Numbered from the stretch's first letter, positions 44,229-52,994 are shown. The stretch is 56,310 bases of DNA from an uncultured Collinsella sp. (GCA_934630375.1 CAKTVQ010000009.1:1-56310); one strand, 5' to 3'. Notes: generated by a model not told the origin, from the letters alone. Program-made: numbers and translations.

Positions 44229-45665
44229 CTACAGCTCCAACTCGTTGAGCTTTAAGATTGCCACGATGTAAATCTTGAGCGCTTGCTTGAGCTGTTCCTC
44301 GTTGGCGCACTCGTTGGGACCGTGCATCTGGCCGCCCCACGCGGGCAGCTCCAGACCGGTCTCCTCGGGGCCAAACGACACGGCGCGGGCAAAGTTGCGC
44401 GCGTACGTGCCGCCGCCCATGGCAAAGGGCTCAGCATGCTTGCCCGTAAACTCGTTATAGGTATCGATAAGCGCCTTCACGGCCGGATCGTCGGCAGACA
44501 CCGAGAACGGCACCTTCGCGCGACCCAGCTGGCACGTCACGCCAAAACGGCCCACGAGCAGGTCGAGCTGCTCGCAAATGGTATCGGCACTGGTGCTATC
44601 GGGGAAGCGCACGTCGATGACCTGCTCAATATGGCCATCTGCCACGCGGATGACGCCAGCGTTGCAGGTAAGGGGGCCAAACGCCGGACTCGTCGCATCG
44701 ATACCCAAGCCGCGGCCATAGGCATCCGCATGCACAAAGGCCAGGAACTTGACGAACTCGTGCTCGGCAGGCGTCAGCAGGCGCTCGTCGCGTGCACCAA
44801 ACGCGTCCTCGGCCTCGCGCAGATACGCCACAATCAGGCCGACGGCGTTGATGGTGTCCTCAGGCATCGAAGCGTGGCCGCCAATACCGTGGGCGAAAAT
44901 CTGCGCATGGCCGTTATCGAGCGCCGTGATCTCCAGGCGGTCGGCGTTCTCGACCGGCACCGGCAGCTCATCGGCGGCAATCGCGAGCTCGCAGATGGAC
45001 TGCGACGGAATGGCATTGCTCGCCTCGGCGCCGCTCCACGACACGATGCGCCCGCCGTCGATCTTAGGGCTCACGAACGTCGCCCCAAACTGGCCCTTCT
45101 CGGCATTGCAGACCGGGAACTCGGCATCGGGCGTAAATAGAAAGTCGGGGTCTGCGTGGTTCTCCAGATAATGATGAACGTCGGACATGCCCACTTCCTC
45201 ATCGCAGCCCAGCAGTGCGCGGAAGGTGTAGCGCGGAACAATGCCGTGCTTGAGAAGGTAAGCGCCGGCGTAGAGCGACAGCACCGCCGGGCCCTTGTCG
45301 TCAATCACGCCGCGACCGAGCAGCCAGCCCTCGCGGCGCTCCATGGCGAACGGGTCGGTGTTCCAGCCAGGGCCGGCGGGAACCACGTCCACGTGGCAGA
45401 TGGTCGCGAGCTGCTTGTCACCGCGACCCGGGATATCGGCGATTCCCACATAGCCCTCGTCGTCGCTCGTCTGATAGCCGAGCTTCTGCGCGATGCCGAG
45501 CGCGCAATCGAGCGCGTCACGGACCGGGCGGCCAAACGGCGCGCCGGGCTCCGCATCGGCAGAAACTGCCACGGACGGATAACTCACCAGCCGCTCGATA
45601 TCGGCGACGACATCCTCCCAGACCTCGTCGACATACTCAGCGACGCTCTGCTCCACCTGATTCAT
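44229..45665 (-). CDS. M20 dipeptidase (PepV/Sapep-like)
   Basis: 478 residues from the ATG at 45665 with TAGGAGG six bases upstream. Metal ligands follow the PepV pattern: CHVDVVPAG (~92), GRGVIDDKGP (~122-131), DEEVGMSD (~160), FTPDAEFPV (~182) and, near the C-terminus, MGGGTYARNF. The dimerisation/lid insert lies in between. Such enzymes cleave dipeptides with broad specificity, sometimes Mn-dependent. Cytoplasmic, single gene. The HAD gene lies 55 bases upstream on the same strand. Confidence 0.88.
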   Translation of the reverse strand: MNQVEQSVAEYVDEVWEDVVADIERLVSYPSVAVSADAEPGAPFGRPVRDALDCALGIAQKLGYQTSDDEGYVGIADIPGRGDKQLATICHVDVVPAGPGWNTDPFAMERREGWLLGRGVIDDKGPAVLSLYAGAYLLKHGIVPRYTFRALLGCDEEVGMSDVHHYLENHADPDFLFTPDAEFPVCNAEKGQFGATFVSPKIDGGRIVSWSGAEASNAIPSQSICELAIAADELPVPVENADRLEITALDNGHAQIFAHGIGGHASMPEDTINAVGLIVAYLREAEDAFGARDERLLTPAEHEFVKFLAFVHADAYGRGLGIDATSPAFGPLTCNAGVIRVADGHIEQVIDVRFPDSTSADTICEQLDLLVGRFGVTCQLGRAKVPFSVSADDPAVKALIDTYNEFTGKHAEPFAMGGGTYARNFARAVSFGPEETGLELPAWGGQMHGPNECANEEQLKQALKIYIVAILKLNELEL

Positions 45666-45720
45666 GGACGACCTCCTAACCCATGAGCGGCGATCACGCC
45701 CGCCCCTCACATTACGTCTA

Positions 45721-46383
45721 TTAGATAGCGAAAAGTTTAGCAAGCTCTGCCACCGAGTGCACCACCGCATCGGCACCCGCCGCATCGTGCTCGCCCGGCG
45801 CCGCCGCGCCCGAATAGATGCCGATGCACGGCACGCCCATCGCGTGCGCGCCCTCCACGTCGTTAAAGCGGTCGCCGATCATCACGGCCTCGTCGGCAGT
45901 CGCGCCAAGCGCCGCCAGGGCGTCGCGGACCGAATCGGCCTTGGTCTCGCGTCCCTGCGGCGGATTCATGCCAACCACCGCCTCAAACTGAGAAAGCCCC
46001 AGCTCATGCACCATGTCGATACACTTTGCCTCCAAGCGAGACGTCGCCACGGCCATGCGATGACCCTGCGCCGCCAAGCCATCGAGCAGCTCGGGGATTC
46101 CGTCGAACACGGGATACTCCTCCGGACCCAGCTCGTCAAAATAGGCACGGTACTCGTCGGCCACCACGAGCGACTCCTCGCGCGTAAAGTCGTAAAAGTC
46201 GTGGAAGCTCTTCCACAGGGGCGGCCCGATCATGCGGCGCAGGTCACCCATCTGCGCCTCCGAAAACCCGCGCGCGGCCAACGTTTTGCGTGTCGAGGTC
46301 ATCACCGCCCGGCCCGTATCTGCCACCGTGCCGTCAAAATCGAACAGCACGACCGGCCGCCTGCATATCTCCAACGCCTCCAT
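45721..46383 (-). CDS. HAD-family phosphatase (phosphoglycolate phosphatase-like)
   Basis: 220 residues from the ATG at 46383, which has AGAGGA six bases upstream. VLFDFDGTVADTGRA near residue 12 (motif I), AVATSRLEAKC (motif II) and MIGDRFNDVEGAHAMG (motif IV) are present, with a small helical C1 cap. This is the Gph/PgmB-like group acting on phosphoglycolate, nucleotides or sugar phosphates. It shares an upstream region with the divergent DegV gene. Confidence 0.85.
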   Translation of the reverse strand: MEALEICRRPVVLFDFDGTVADTGRAVMTSTRKTLAARGFSEAQMGDLRRMIGPPLWKSFHDFYDFTREESLVVADEYRAYFDELGPEEYPVFDGIPELLDGLAAQGHRMAVATSRLEAKCIDMVHELGLSQFEAVVGMNPPQGRETKADSVRDALAALGATADEAVMIGDRFNDVEGAHAMGVPCIGIYSGAAAPGEHDAAGADAVVHSVAELAKLFAI

Positions 46384-46432
46384 CGGCATTCCTCTTCCCC
46401 AGTTGATGATTTCCACACCGACACTTCAAACT

Positions 46433-46454
46433 GTTGACTATTCAACAATTGAAC
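46433..46454. promoter_or_regulatory. dyad in the HAD/degV divergent region
   Basis: GTTGA-cta-TTCAAC and TTCAA-caa-TTGAA-type symmetry overlap in GTTGACTATTCAACAATTGA and the two bases after it. A TATACT -10 for the degV gene lies at 46478-46483. A regulator is not known. Confidence 0.3.
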
Positions 46455-46539
46455 CTAGCAATGTAGAGCAACTCCACTATACTTGTCGCACTTTGCTCTC
46501 AGAAGGCGGCGCCGTCGCGCCCCAACGAAAGGTGCAATT

Positions 46540-47400
46540 ATGTCTTTTGCCATCATAACCGACTCCACGTCGGACATCTCCCCCGCCCGCGCCCAAGAGC
46601 TTGGCATTTACGTGATTCCGCTGCATGTGATTATCGAAGGCGAGGACCTGCTCGACCAGGTGCAGATTACCGCCGAGGAGTACGTCGCCCGCATGGCCGG
46701 CTCCGAGCAGCTGCCGCACACCTCGCAGCCGAGCGCCGGCGAGTTCAAGGCGCTGTTTGACCGCGTGCGCGCCGATGGCCACGACAGCGCGATCTTTATC
46801 TCGCTGTGCAGCGAGTGGTCCGCCTGCTATTCCAACGCATGCCTGGTCGCCGAGACCCACGAGCTCGACGTGCGCTGTATCGATTCGCGCACCGGCTCGG
46901 GCGCCGAGGGTCTGCTGGTGGAGTACGCGCTTGCCATGCGCGAGGACAGCCGCAGCTTGGACGAGACCGAGGCGCAGATCCGCGCGACGTTGCCCGACGC
47001 CCACCTGCTGCTGATTCCCCGAACGCTCGAGAACCTGGTCAAAAACGGCCGCGCCCCCAAGCTCGCCGGCCAGCTGACGCAGATGCTCAACATTCGCCTG
47101 GCCGTTTCGCCGGAGTGGCAGTCGGGCGAGATCAAGGCCATCAAAAAGGGCCGCGGCGCCAAGCGCATCGTCGCCAACACCATGGCAGACTGCCTCGCGT
47201 TTTTGGACGAGCACCCGGGCTCAAGCGTGCGCGTGCTCACGACCGGCGCCGCCGAGGAGCAGGAACTTGTCAACGAGGCGCTCGCGGGCCAGGACTACGT
47301 AGACGCCGGCGCCGGCACCATCGGCTGCACCATCGCCACCCATGTAGGCGTCGACGCCATCGCCATCAGCTACTGCCCCCGCTACCAGCCAACTCGCTAG
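46540..47400 (+). CDS. DegV-family fatty-acid-binding protein
   Basis: 286 residues, normal length. FAIITDSTSDISPARAQELG at the N-terminus is the DegV signature; TSQPSAGEFKALFDR (~65) and the C-terminal GAGTIGCTIATHVGVDAIAI follow the family. DegV proteins bind fatty acids and, as FakB, pass them to FakA kinase for phospholipid synthesis. FakA was not seen here. GAAAGGTG precedes the ATG; 47414 starts a hairpin repeat. Confidence 0.88.
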   Translation: MSFAIITDSTSDISPARAQELGIYVIPLHVIIEGEDLLDQVQITAEEYVARMAGSEQLPHTSQPSAGEFKALFDRVRADGHDSAIFISLCSEWSACYSNACLVAETHELDVRCIDSRTGSGAEGLLVEYALAMREDSRSLDETEAQIRATLPDAHLLLIPRTLENLVKNGRAPKLAGQLTQMLNIRLAVSPEWQSGEIKAIKKGRGAKRIVANTMADCLAFLDEHPGSSVRVLTTGAAEEQELVNEALAGQDYVDAGAGTIGCTIATHVGVDAIAISYCPRYQPTR

Positions 47401-47413
47401 GGACGCCCACATC

Positions 47414-47482
47414 AGTTGCGGTGAAATAGGGACTGTTTTTGGCTTATTAGCCGCCAATCAATCCCTATTCCACCGCAACTTA
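47414..47482. repeat. inverted repeat, GTTGCGGTGAAATAGGGAC family, copy 3
   Basis: The left arm starts AGTTGCGGTGAAATAGGGAC (47414). The right arm (47459-47482) is its complement with two changes (GTGGAATAGGGATTG). It starts 13 bases after the degV stop, the same position relative to a plus-strand gene as copy 1. Confidence 0.75.
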
Positions 47483-47495
47483 GAAACAGTTCATT

Positions 47496-47557
47496 TGGGA
47501 CGGGGCTAAAAAGACTGGCATGTAACGTTACGCACCGGTCTTTTTAGCCCCGTCCCA
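47496..47557. terminator. 20-bp perfect hairpin between convergent genes
   Basis: TGGGACGGGGCTAAAAAGAC (47496-47515) and its exact complement (47538-47557) flank a 22-base loop. ATTTTA follows on the plus strand. It ends 11 bases before the stop of the minus-strand LOG gene, so it can stop transcription from both sides. Confidence 0.7.
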
Positions 47558-47568
47558 TTTTAGCTACT

Positions 47569-48327
47569 CTACATCAGCCCGCTCAGGGCAATGTCGACGG
47601 CCTCGTTGAGGTCGTCGGTGATGTGCACCAGCTCCGGATCGAGCGGGCTAATCATACCGGCGTCCATCACCGGGCCGTTGAGCCAGTCGAACAGGCCCTG
47701 CCAGTACTCGGTGCCCACCAGCACGAGCGGCATGCGCTTGACCTTGTGCGTCTGTACCAGCGTAAGGACCTCGAACATCTCGTCGAGCGTGCCAAAGCCG
47801 CCGGGGAACACGATGGCGCCCGAGCTGTATTTGACGAACATAGTCTTGCGCACAAAGAAGTAGCGGAAGTCCATGCCGAGGTTCACGTATTTGTTGAGCC
47901 CCTGCTCGTGCGGCAATTCAATGCCCAGGCCAACTGACTTGCCGTTGGCGCTCGCCGCTCCCCTGTTGGCCGCCTCCATGACGCCGGGACCGCCGCCGGT
48001 GATAACCGCCACGCCGCGCTGGGCGATTTTGCGCCCGACGGTACGCGCCGCCTTGTAGAGCGGATCGGTCTTGGGCGTGCGGGCGCTACCGAAGATGGTC
48101 ACCGCAGGTCCAAGCTCGGCAAGTGCGCCAAAGCCATCGACAAACTCTGCCTGAATTCGCAGCACGCGCCAGGGGTCGGCGTGCAGCCAGTCAGTCGACT
48201 CCTCGGGCGCCAGCAGGTTGGCGTAGGTGTTGTCCTTAGGAATCATGGGGCCGCGCATGACCACGGGGCCGCGGCGGTACGTCTCGTCGTAGGCAGGCTC
48301 GCCCTCGACGTTCTCATTCTTAATCAT
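47569..48327 (-). CDS. LOG-family protein (TIGR00730-type, cytokinin riboside phosphorylase-like)
   Basis: 252 residues from the ATG at 48327, with TAGGAG five bases upstream. VTIFGSARTPK (~70), TGGGPGVMEAANRGA (~103-117) and VFPGGFGTLDEMFE (~163-176, the PGGxGTxxE motif) define the Lonely-Guy/lysine-decarboxylase-like fold. Family members release ribose phosphate from nucleoside monophosphates. It is longer at the N-terminus (~65 residues) than small LOG proteins, as in the PpnN/TIGR00730 group. Confidence 0.85.
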   Translation of the reverse strand: MIKNENVEGEPAYDETYRRGPVVMRGPMIPKDNTYANLLAPEESTDWLHADPWRVLRIQAEFVDGFGALAELGPAVTIFGSARTPKTDPLYKAARTVGRKIAQRGVAVITGGGPGVMEAANRGAASANGKSVGLGIELPHEQGLNKYVNLGMDFRYFFVRKTMFVKYSSGAIVFPGGFGTLDEMFEVLTLVQTHKVKRMPLVLVGTEYWQGLFDWLNGPVMDAGMISPLDPELVHITDDLNEAVDIALSGLM

Positions 48328-48353
48328 GGGTACTCCTATCGAGAAAAAGAAAA

Positions 48354-48390
48354 GCGGGCGGGGTCGACGCCATGCGTCAAACACCCGCCC
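48354..48390 (-). terminator. terminator of tgt
   Basis: On the minus strand GGGCGGGTGTTTGACGC pairs with GCGTCGACCCCGCCCGC (with mismatches) around atg, followed by TTTTCTTTTTC. It lies 150 bases past the tgt stop codon and just before the LOG gene. Confidence 0.6.
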
Positions 48391-48539
48391 GAACACCAAC
48401 TATTCGGTATGGTACCCACGATGCATCAAGCACTTGCAAGCTATCGGTCAGCGGTCGCGCAACCGGTGTCAGCGAATGTGACGACCGGCTGGCGCTCGAC
48501 CATTGCCGTGTCCACGCTCTGCAAGCGTGTCTGTCGCCC

Positions 48540-49679
48540 TTAGTAATCCACCGCCGCAGGGCTGTTCATCCAGTCACTCACGAACGCGCCGTAACGACCC
48601 TCGATAATGGCCTGGCGGGCACGCTGCATCAGGTTGAGCAGATAGTAGATGTTGTGCATCGACAGCAGAATGCCGCCGAGCATCTCCTTTTGCGTGACCA
48701 TGTGACGGATGAGCGCGCGGCTGTAGCCGCCTGTGCACACCGGGCAGGTGCAGGTGGGGTCGATGGGGCCGTCGTCGTGCGCAAAGCGCGCGTTACGGAA
48801 GTTAAGGCGACCTTCACTGGAGAACGCCGTACCCATGCGACCGGTGCGCGTCGGCAGCACACAGTCGAACATGTCGATGCCCACGCCCACGCCGCGCACG
48901 AGCGTGGTGGGGTTGCCGACACCCATCAGGTAGCGCGGCTTATGCTTGGGCATGTACTCGCTCACGAGCGGCGCCAGGGTCTCGAACATGGTCTCGTGAT
49001 CCTCGCCCACCGAATAGCCACCGATACCATAGCCCGGGAAGTCGCCGCACTCCTCCAGATGGCGCAGCGAACGCAGGCGCAGATCCAGGTGCATGCCGCC
49101 CTGAACGATGCCAAAGAGCGCCTGGTCATCGCGGGTATGCGCCTTATAGCAGCGCTCGGCCCACATGCTCGACAGCTCAACGGCGCGCTCAACGTAGGCG
49201 CGCGTGGCGGGATAGCCCGGGCACTGGTCGAGCTGCATGCAGATATCGGAGCCGAGTTTCATGGCGATTTCCATGTTGTCCTCGGGCGTCCAAAACACGT
49301 GGCGGCCGTCGTAATCGTTGACGATAAAGCGCACGCCCTCATCGGTGAGCTTGACGGCATCGTTGTGGCTGAAGACCTGGAAACCGCCCGAGTCGGTGAG
49401 GATGGGGCCGTGCCAGTTCATGAACTTGTGCAGGCCGCCCAGCTCGGCGATGGTGTCCTCGCCGGGACGCATGGACAGGTGATAGGTATTGGCGAGCACG
49501 ATCTGGGCGCCGAGCTTCTTGACAGTCTCGGTAGGAATGCCCTTGACGTTTGCCTTGGTGCCCACGGGCATAAAAATCGGCGTCTCGATGTCGCCGTGCG
49601 GGGTGTGCAGTACGCCGGCACGCGCGTGCGTCGTCGGGTCCTCGGCGATCAGGTCGAATTTAAAAAGGTTCTGGTCCAT
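48540..49679 (-). CDS. tgt: queuine tRNA-ribosyltransferase (tRNA-guanine transglycosylase)
   Basis: 379 residues, normal length. LTDSGGFQVFS (~92-102, catalytic Asp region), QLDQCPGYPATR, GIVQGGMHLDLR and the zinc site CTCPVCTGGYSRALIRHM near residue 310 are all present. The enzyme swaps guanine-34 for preQ1 or queuine in tRNA-Asp, -Asn, -His and -Tyr. AAGGAG precedes the ATG. queA and queH lie 3.7-5.5 kb away on the same strand. The 450-base gap upstream (49680-50135) carries three repeat elements. Confidence 0.95.
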   Translation of the reverse strand: MDQNLFKFDLIAEDPTTHARAGVLHTPHGDIETPIFMPVGTKANVKGIPTETVKKLGAQIVLANTYHLSMRPGEDTIAELGGLHKFMNWHGPILTDSGGFQVFSHNDAVKLTDEGVRFIVNDYDGRHVFWTPEDNMEIAMKLGSDICMQLDQCPGYPATRAYVERAVELSSMWAERCYKAHTRDDQALFGIVQGGMHLDLRLRSLRHLEECGDFPGYGIGGYSVGEDHETMFETLAPLVSEYMPKHKPRYLMGVGNPTTLVRGVGVGIDMFDCVLPTRTGRMGTAFSSEGRLNFRNARFAHDDGPIDPTCTCPVCTGGYSRALIRHMVTQKEMLGGILLSMHNIYYLLNLMQRARQAIIEGRYGAFVSDWMNSPAAVDY

Positions 49680-49820
49680 AAACTGGAACTCCTTGGTTGC
49701 GGTTCATACGCAAACCATTATACGGGCAACCCGCAAGAAGCACCGACTCGACAGAAACTGGCGCAAGAGGTGGCGCGGCAGGGACACGGCAAATGAGCGT
49801 GGATTTTTGGACGCTTACCG

Positions 49821-49890
49821 AATGAGCGTGGATAATCTCCCACTTTTGCCCAAAACACAGACCAAAAACGGGAGATTATCCACGCTCATT
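49821..49890. repeat. inverted repeat, GTGGATAATCTCCC family, copy 1
   Basis: Arms 49821-49841 and 49870-49890 are perfect 21-bp complements (AATGAGCGTGGATAATCTCC and C). A partial extra arm, AATGAGCGTGGAT, lies just before at 49792. Copy 2 at 53058 has A-T where this copy has C-G in the stem. Confidence 0.8.
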
Positions 49891-49897
49891 TTGTGAG

Positions 49898-49953
49898 TAG
49901 TCATTGGGGACGTTCTTAAACGACTAGTCAAACAAGAACGTCCCCAATGACTA
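49898..49953. repeat. inverted repeat, GGGGACGTTCTT family, copy 1
   Basis: TAGTCATTGGGGACGTTCTT (49898-49917) and its exact complement (49934-49953) flank the loop aaacgactagtcaaac, which itself contains ACTAGT. Nearly identical to the copy at 52992-53047. Confidence 0.85.
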
Positions 49954-49972
49954 GCCCAACCACGGAAACGCC

Positions 49973-50132
49973 GATGTTTTGGCACCGACAGCGAAAACCC
50001 GCCAGAGCGAGCAAGGTGCCTTGAAACGAGGCGGCATTGATCTTTTGATCATGCCGCCGAAGTTGAAAGGCAGATTGCCGCTCTGGCGGGTTTGCAGCGT
50101 CAACTGGTTACGCGGTTCGTAGAACCGCGTAA
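49973..50132 (+). repeat. structured intergenic element, copy B
   Basis: GATGTTTTGGCACCGACAGC at the start and GCAGCGTCAA at 50094 are identical to copy A. The outer stem (49995-50009 with 50079-50093) is 15 perfect bp. The inner hairpin GGCGGCATTGATC/GATCATGCCGCC has one bulged T. The terminal hairpin TTACGCGGTTC-gta-GAACCGCGTAA (50108-50132) ends just before the stop of the SDR gene at 50136. Confidence 0.8.
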
Positions 50133-50135
50133 CCC

Positions 50136-50936
50136 TTAGGGCCGCTGGCCCATGCCACCCTCGAGGGTGACGGTCTCGCCGTTCATATACTTAAAGTCAG
50201 GACCGCAGAGCTGAACGACAACGCGGCCGATTTCCTTCTCGACGTCGCCGTAGTGGCCAGCCGGCGGCATGTGGACGTTGGCCTTGAACGCCTCGGGATA
50301 GGCATCCTGGAAGTTCTCGAGCGCAGCGGTCCAAGCAAGCGGGCAAACGATGTTGACGTTGATGCCGTCCTTGCCCCACTCGTTGGCGGCAACGCGGGTC
50401 AGGCCGCGGATGCCCTCCTTGGCGGCAGCATAGCTGCACTGGCCATAGTTGCCAAACAGGCCGGCGCCCGAAGCAAAGTTGACCACGGAGCCCTTGGTCT
50501 CCTTCAGGTGCGGATAGGCCTTCTGCATGTACAGATAGGTGGCATACAGACCGGAATAAATGGCCAGGTTAAACTGATCCATGGTGTGGTCGGCGATGGT
50601 CACGCCCGAGGCGCTGGCCTGAGCATTGTTGACGACGGCGTCGATGCGGCCGAACTCCTCAATGGCCTTGTCGATGACGTTCTGGACGACGGCCTCGTTG
50701 TCCTGACCAGCCGAGACATCGGCCTGAACAGGCAGAACCTTGACGCCGTACTCGGCCTCGAGGGATTCCTTGGCAGCCTCGAGCTTGGCAACGTTGCGGC
50801 CGGTAATGACGAGGTTTGCGCCCTCCTTGGCAAAAGCGATATCGATACCGTAGCCGATGGAGCCAGCGGAGCCGTCCTTGAGCGTGGCCTTGCCGCCGCC
50901 GGTGACGATCACGGTCTTACCAGTGAAAAGTCCCAT
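50136..50936 (-). CDS. SDR oxidoreductase, 12alpha-hydroxysteroid dehydrogenase-like
   Basis: 266 residues from the ATG at 50936 (GAAAGGAC upstream). The glycine motif is TGGG...GSIGYGI with an extra ~7 residues (TLKDGSA) in the middle; Ser156, Tyr169 and Lys173 (SYAAAKEG) form the active site. NNAQASASGV, AIYSGLYATYLYM, NFASGAGLFGNYGQCSYAAA and the C-terminal GETVTLEGGMGQRP closely match, from memory, the clostridial NADP-dependent 12alpha-HSDH. That enzyme oxidises the 12alpha-hydroxyl of bile acids such as cholate. The loop insertion may alter cofactor choice. Single gene; function inferred from resemblance. Confidence 0.7.
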   Translation of the reverse strand: MGLFTGKTVIVTGGGKATLKDGSAGSIGYGIDIAFAKEGANLVITGRNVAKLEAAKESLEAEYGVKVLPVQADVSAGQDNEAVVQNVIDKAIEEFGRIDAVVNNAQASASGVTIADHTMDQFNLAIYSGLYATYLYMQKAYPHLKETKGSVVNFASGAGLFGNYGQCSYAAAKEGIRGLTRVAANEWGKDGINVNIVCPLAWTAALENFQDAYPEAFKANVHMPPAGHYGDVEKEIGRVVVQLCGPDFKYMNGETVTLEGGMGQRP

Positions 50937-51230
50937 ATAAAGTCCTTTCAAATCGCGACGGGCGCACCCGCCGACTGCGCGCATCCAAATAAACGCGACA
51001 AAAGCTGAAATGCAACTTTAACGGGTTCAAGTGAAAAGAAAAGGCCTCGGCAGGCGAACGGCATAACGTCTTTCGGCGAAGGGAATGTCAAGTACAAACT
51101 GGATAAAGTGGCCGAGTTTTTGCTATCGACGCGAGCCATCGAACACGTTTTGAAACTTTGCTGCAGCGCGCGGGATGTCGGCGCGAGACTTTATCATAGG
51201 GTGACAAACAACGATGAGGAGCACATGCCT

Positions 51231-52994
51231 ATGACAGACGAGCTGGACCCCCAGACTCAACAGCATATTGATGATTCCGCAGACGTCACTGCAGATGCCG
51301 ACGCTGTGACCTGCGATGATATTGACCTCGACGACCCCATCTTGGACGAAAGCGCTACGGCGGAAACCCCCGGCGCCGAAGATGCCGGCGAGCAAAACGA
51401 CGATGCGCCCGCTCAGGACGACCACCCCGTACAGGATGCTGCTCCGCAAGCTGCGGGCCCTATCGAGGTTTCTTCGGAAGAAGAGCTCGACGCCGTCATG
51501 GACTCCATGATGGATGCCGTCAAAGCGATGAAAGACGCCGTGGCCGACGCTGACGTTGACGCCGAGGAAGAGGAGGCCGCCGAGGCAGCCTCGACCTTCG
51601 TACCCGGCGAGACTCCGGTTGCCGACCAGGGCAGCGCCATGCCCTCGTTTCTGCAGCTCGAGCATCCCACGATTGGCGCCGATGCGGTCGACCCGCACGC
51701 AGCAGGCTTTTCTGTGGTCGAGGGCGGCACCGGCAATATCGCCGCGTCGCAGGCTACCGATGCGGACGCTGCCGACACCGCTCGCCCGACCGCCCCGCAC
51801 TCCCCCGCCGCGAGCCGCGATCTGGGGACCGCCGTCTCGAACACCGCGAACGCCGTGGGCACCTTTATCGCCCAGGGCGCCTCGGCCATGCGCGAGATGA
51901 ACGCCGCGAAAAAGGCACTTGCCGATGCCCGTGCCCACCTGGCCGAACTTGAGCAGCGCATTGCCGACCAGACCGAGGAACTCGAGACGCGCCAGGATAT
52001 CGCAGGCCGCTACGACCAGATCGTCGCCGACCAGCGCCAGGCGATTGCCACGGCCCAAAAGATTGCAGCGGCCGCCGAGATTGACCGTGATGCCCACGCC
52101 GCCAAAGCGACAGAGCTCAAGGGTCAGCTCGAACAAATGAAGACAGAGGATGACGCGGCTGAGCTCCGCCTGAAGGCCACGCTCGACGCCGTGGAGGCCC
52201 GCGAGGCGAGCTCACGCGAGACCGGCAACCGCCTCGTTCGACGTCTTGAGGATTCCAAGCGCATCCGCGACAAGGTGAAGGCAGAGCGAGACGCCGGCAT
52301 TGCCGCCGCACAACAAACCGTCGACGCCACGCGCGCCCAGCTCGAGACGCTGCGTCATGAGTATGCCGAGCTGCAACGCAATCCCTCGGCAAATCCCGCC
52401 AACTATACGGTGCGCACCAGCGAGCTCTCGATGCAGATTTCCGACACGGCAGATGCCCTGCGTAAAGCCGAAGAAGATGTCCCGCGCATCACCGCCGACC
52501 TTGAGCACTCGCTTGCCGCAGCCGAGCAGGCCGTCGAGCAGGCTCAAGCCCCTATCGCCGACGCAAAACGCGCGCACCAAGCCGTGACGACCGAAGCCGA
52601 TACCGCGCGCGACGAGCTGCAGACGGCGAAGACCGCCGCCGCGACTCGTCAGCGCGAACTGCGCGAGAAGATCGCCGCGGAGGACAAGGCACGCCGCGAG
52701 CAGGAGCAGACCATCGCCAACGCCCAAGCAGATGCCGCACATGCGCAGTCGATCATCGAACAGGCGGCCGAGGTGCACGACCACCCAGAGATCACCGAGT
52801 CGCTTGCAGGGTCCTTGGCCCGAGACAAAGCCGAACACGCCGAGACCGAGCAAGAAGTCGACCAGCTCGAGGCCACCGAGGACGCGGTGCGCGAGCGTAC
52901 CCGCGACTCACGCATCAAATTCACCGGCGCCATCGTCTGCATCGTCGCCGCAATCCTGGTGATCATCGCAATCTGGCTGTTCGCAAGCAAGTAG
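51231..52994 (+). CDS. tail-anchored coiled-coil protein
   Basis: 587 residues from the ATG at 51231 (an ATG at 51225 is the alternative; GAGGAG is nine and three bases away). The first ~190 residues are acidic and low-complexity, rich in Asp, Glu and Ala. Residues ~230-555 are a long Ala/Glu/Arg/Lys coiled coil with heptad-like Leu/Ala. A single C-terminal membrane helix, VCIVAAILVIIAIWLF, ends three residues before the stop. Most of the chain should be cytoplasmic. No enzyme motif; a scaffold or cell-envelope organiser is possible. The stop codon TAG is the first base triplet of a repeat arm. Confidence 0.7.
   Translation: MTDELDPQTQQHIDDSADVTADADAVTCDDIDLDDPILDESATAETPGAEDAGEQNDDAPAQDDHPVQDAAPQAAGPIEVSSEEELDAVMDSMMDAVKAMKDAVADADVDAEEEEAAEAASTFVPGETPVADQGSAMPSFLQLEHPTIGADAVDPHAAGFSVVEGGTGNIAASQATDADAADTARPTAPHSPAASRDLGTAVSNTANAVGTFIAQGASAMREMNAAKKALADARAHLAELEQRIADQTEELETRQDIAGRYDQIVADQRQAIATAQKIAAAAEIDRDAHAAKATELKGQLEQMKTEDDAAELRLKATLDAVEAREASSRETGNRLVRRLEDSKRIRDKVKAERDAGIAAAQQTVDATRAQLETLRHEYAELQRNPSANPANYTVRTSELSMQISDTADALRKAEEDVPRITADLEHSLAAAEQAVEQAQAPIADAKRAHQAVTTEADTARDELQTAKTAAATRQRELREKIAAEDKARREQEQTIANAQADAAHAQSIIEQAAEVHDHPEITESLAGSLARDKAEHAETEQEVDQLEATEDAVRERTRDSRIKFTGAIVCIVAAILVIIAIWLFASK

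Noticed and set aside
48372..49796. 474-codon frame antisense to tgt
   Set aside because: tgt has all its motifs; the shadow spans the tgt terminator and has no ribosome site.
49973..50132. preQ1 riboswitch linked to tgt/queA
   Set aside because: Copies B and C lie near queuosine genes, but copy A does not, the elements are not in the 5' leaders of these genes in the right orientation for translation control, and the preQ1 aptamer pattern is absent.
49973..50132. Integron attC site
   Set aside because: The GTCAAC end is superficially similar, but the conserved GTTRRRY/RYYYAAC ends and cassette structure are missing.
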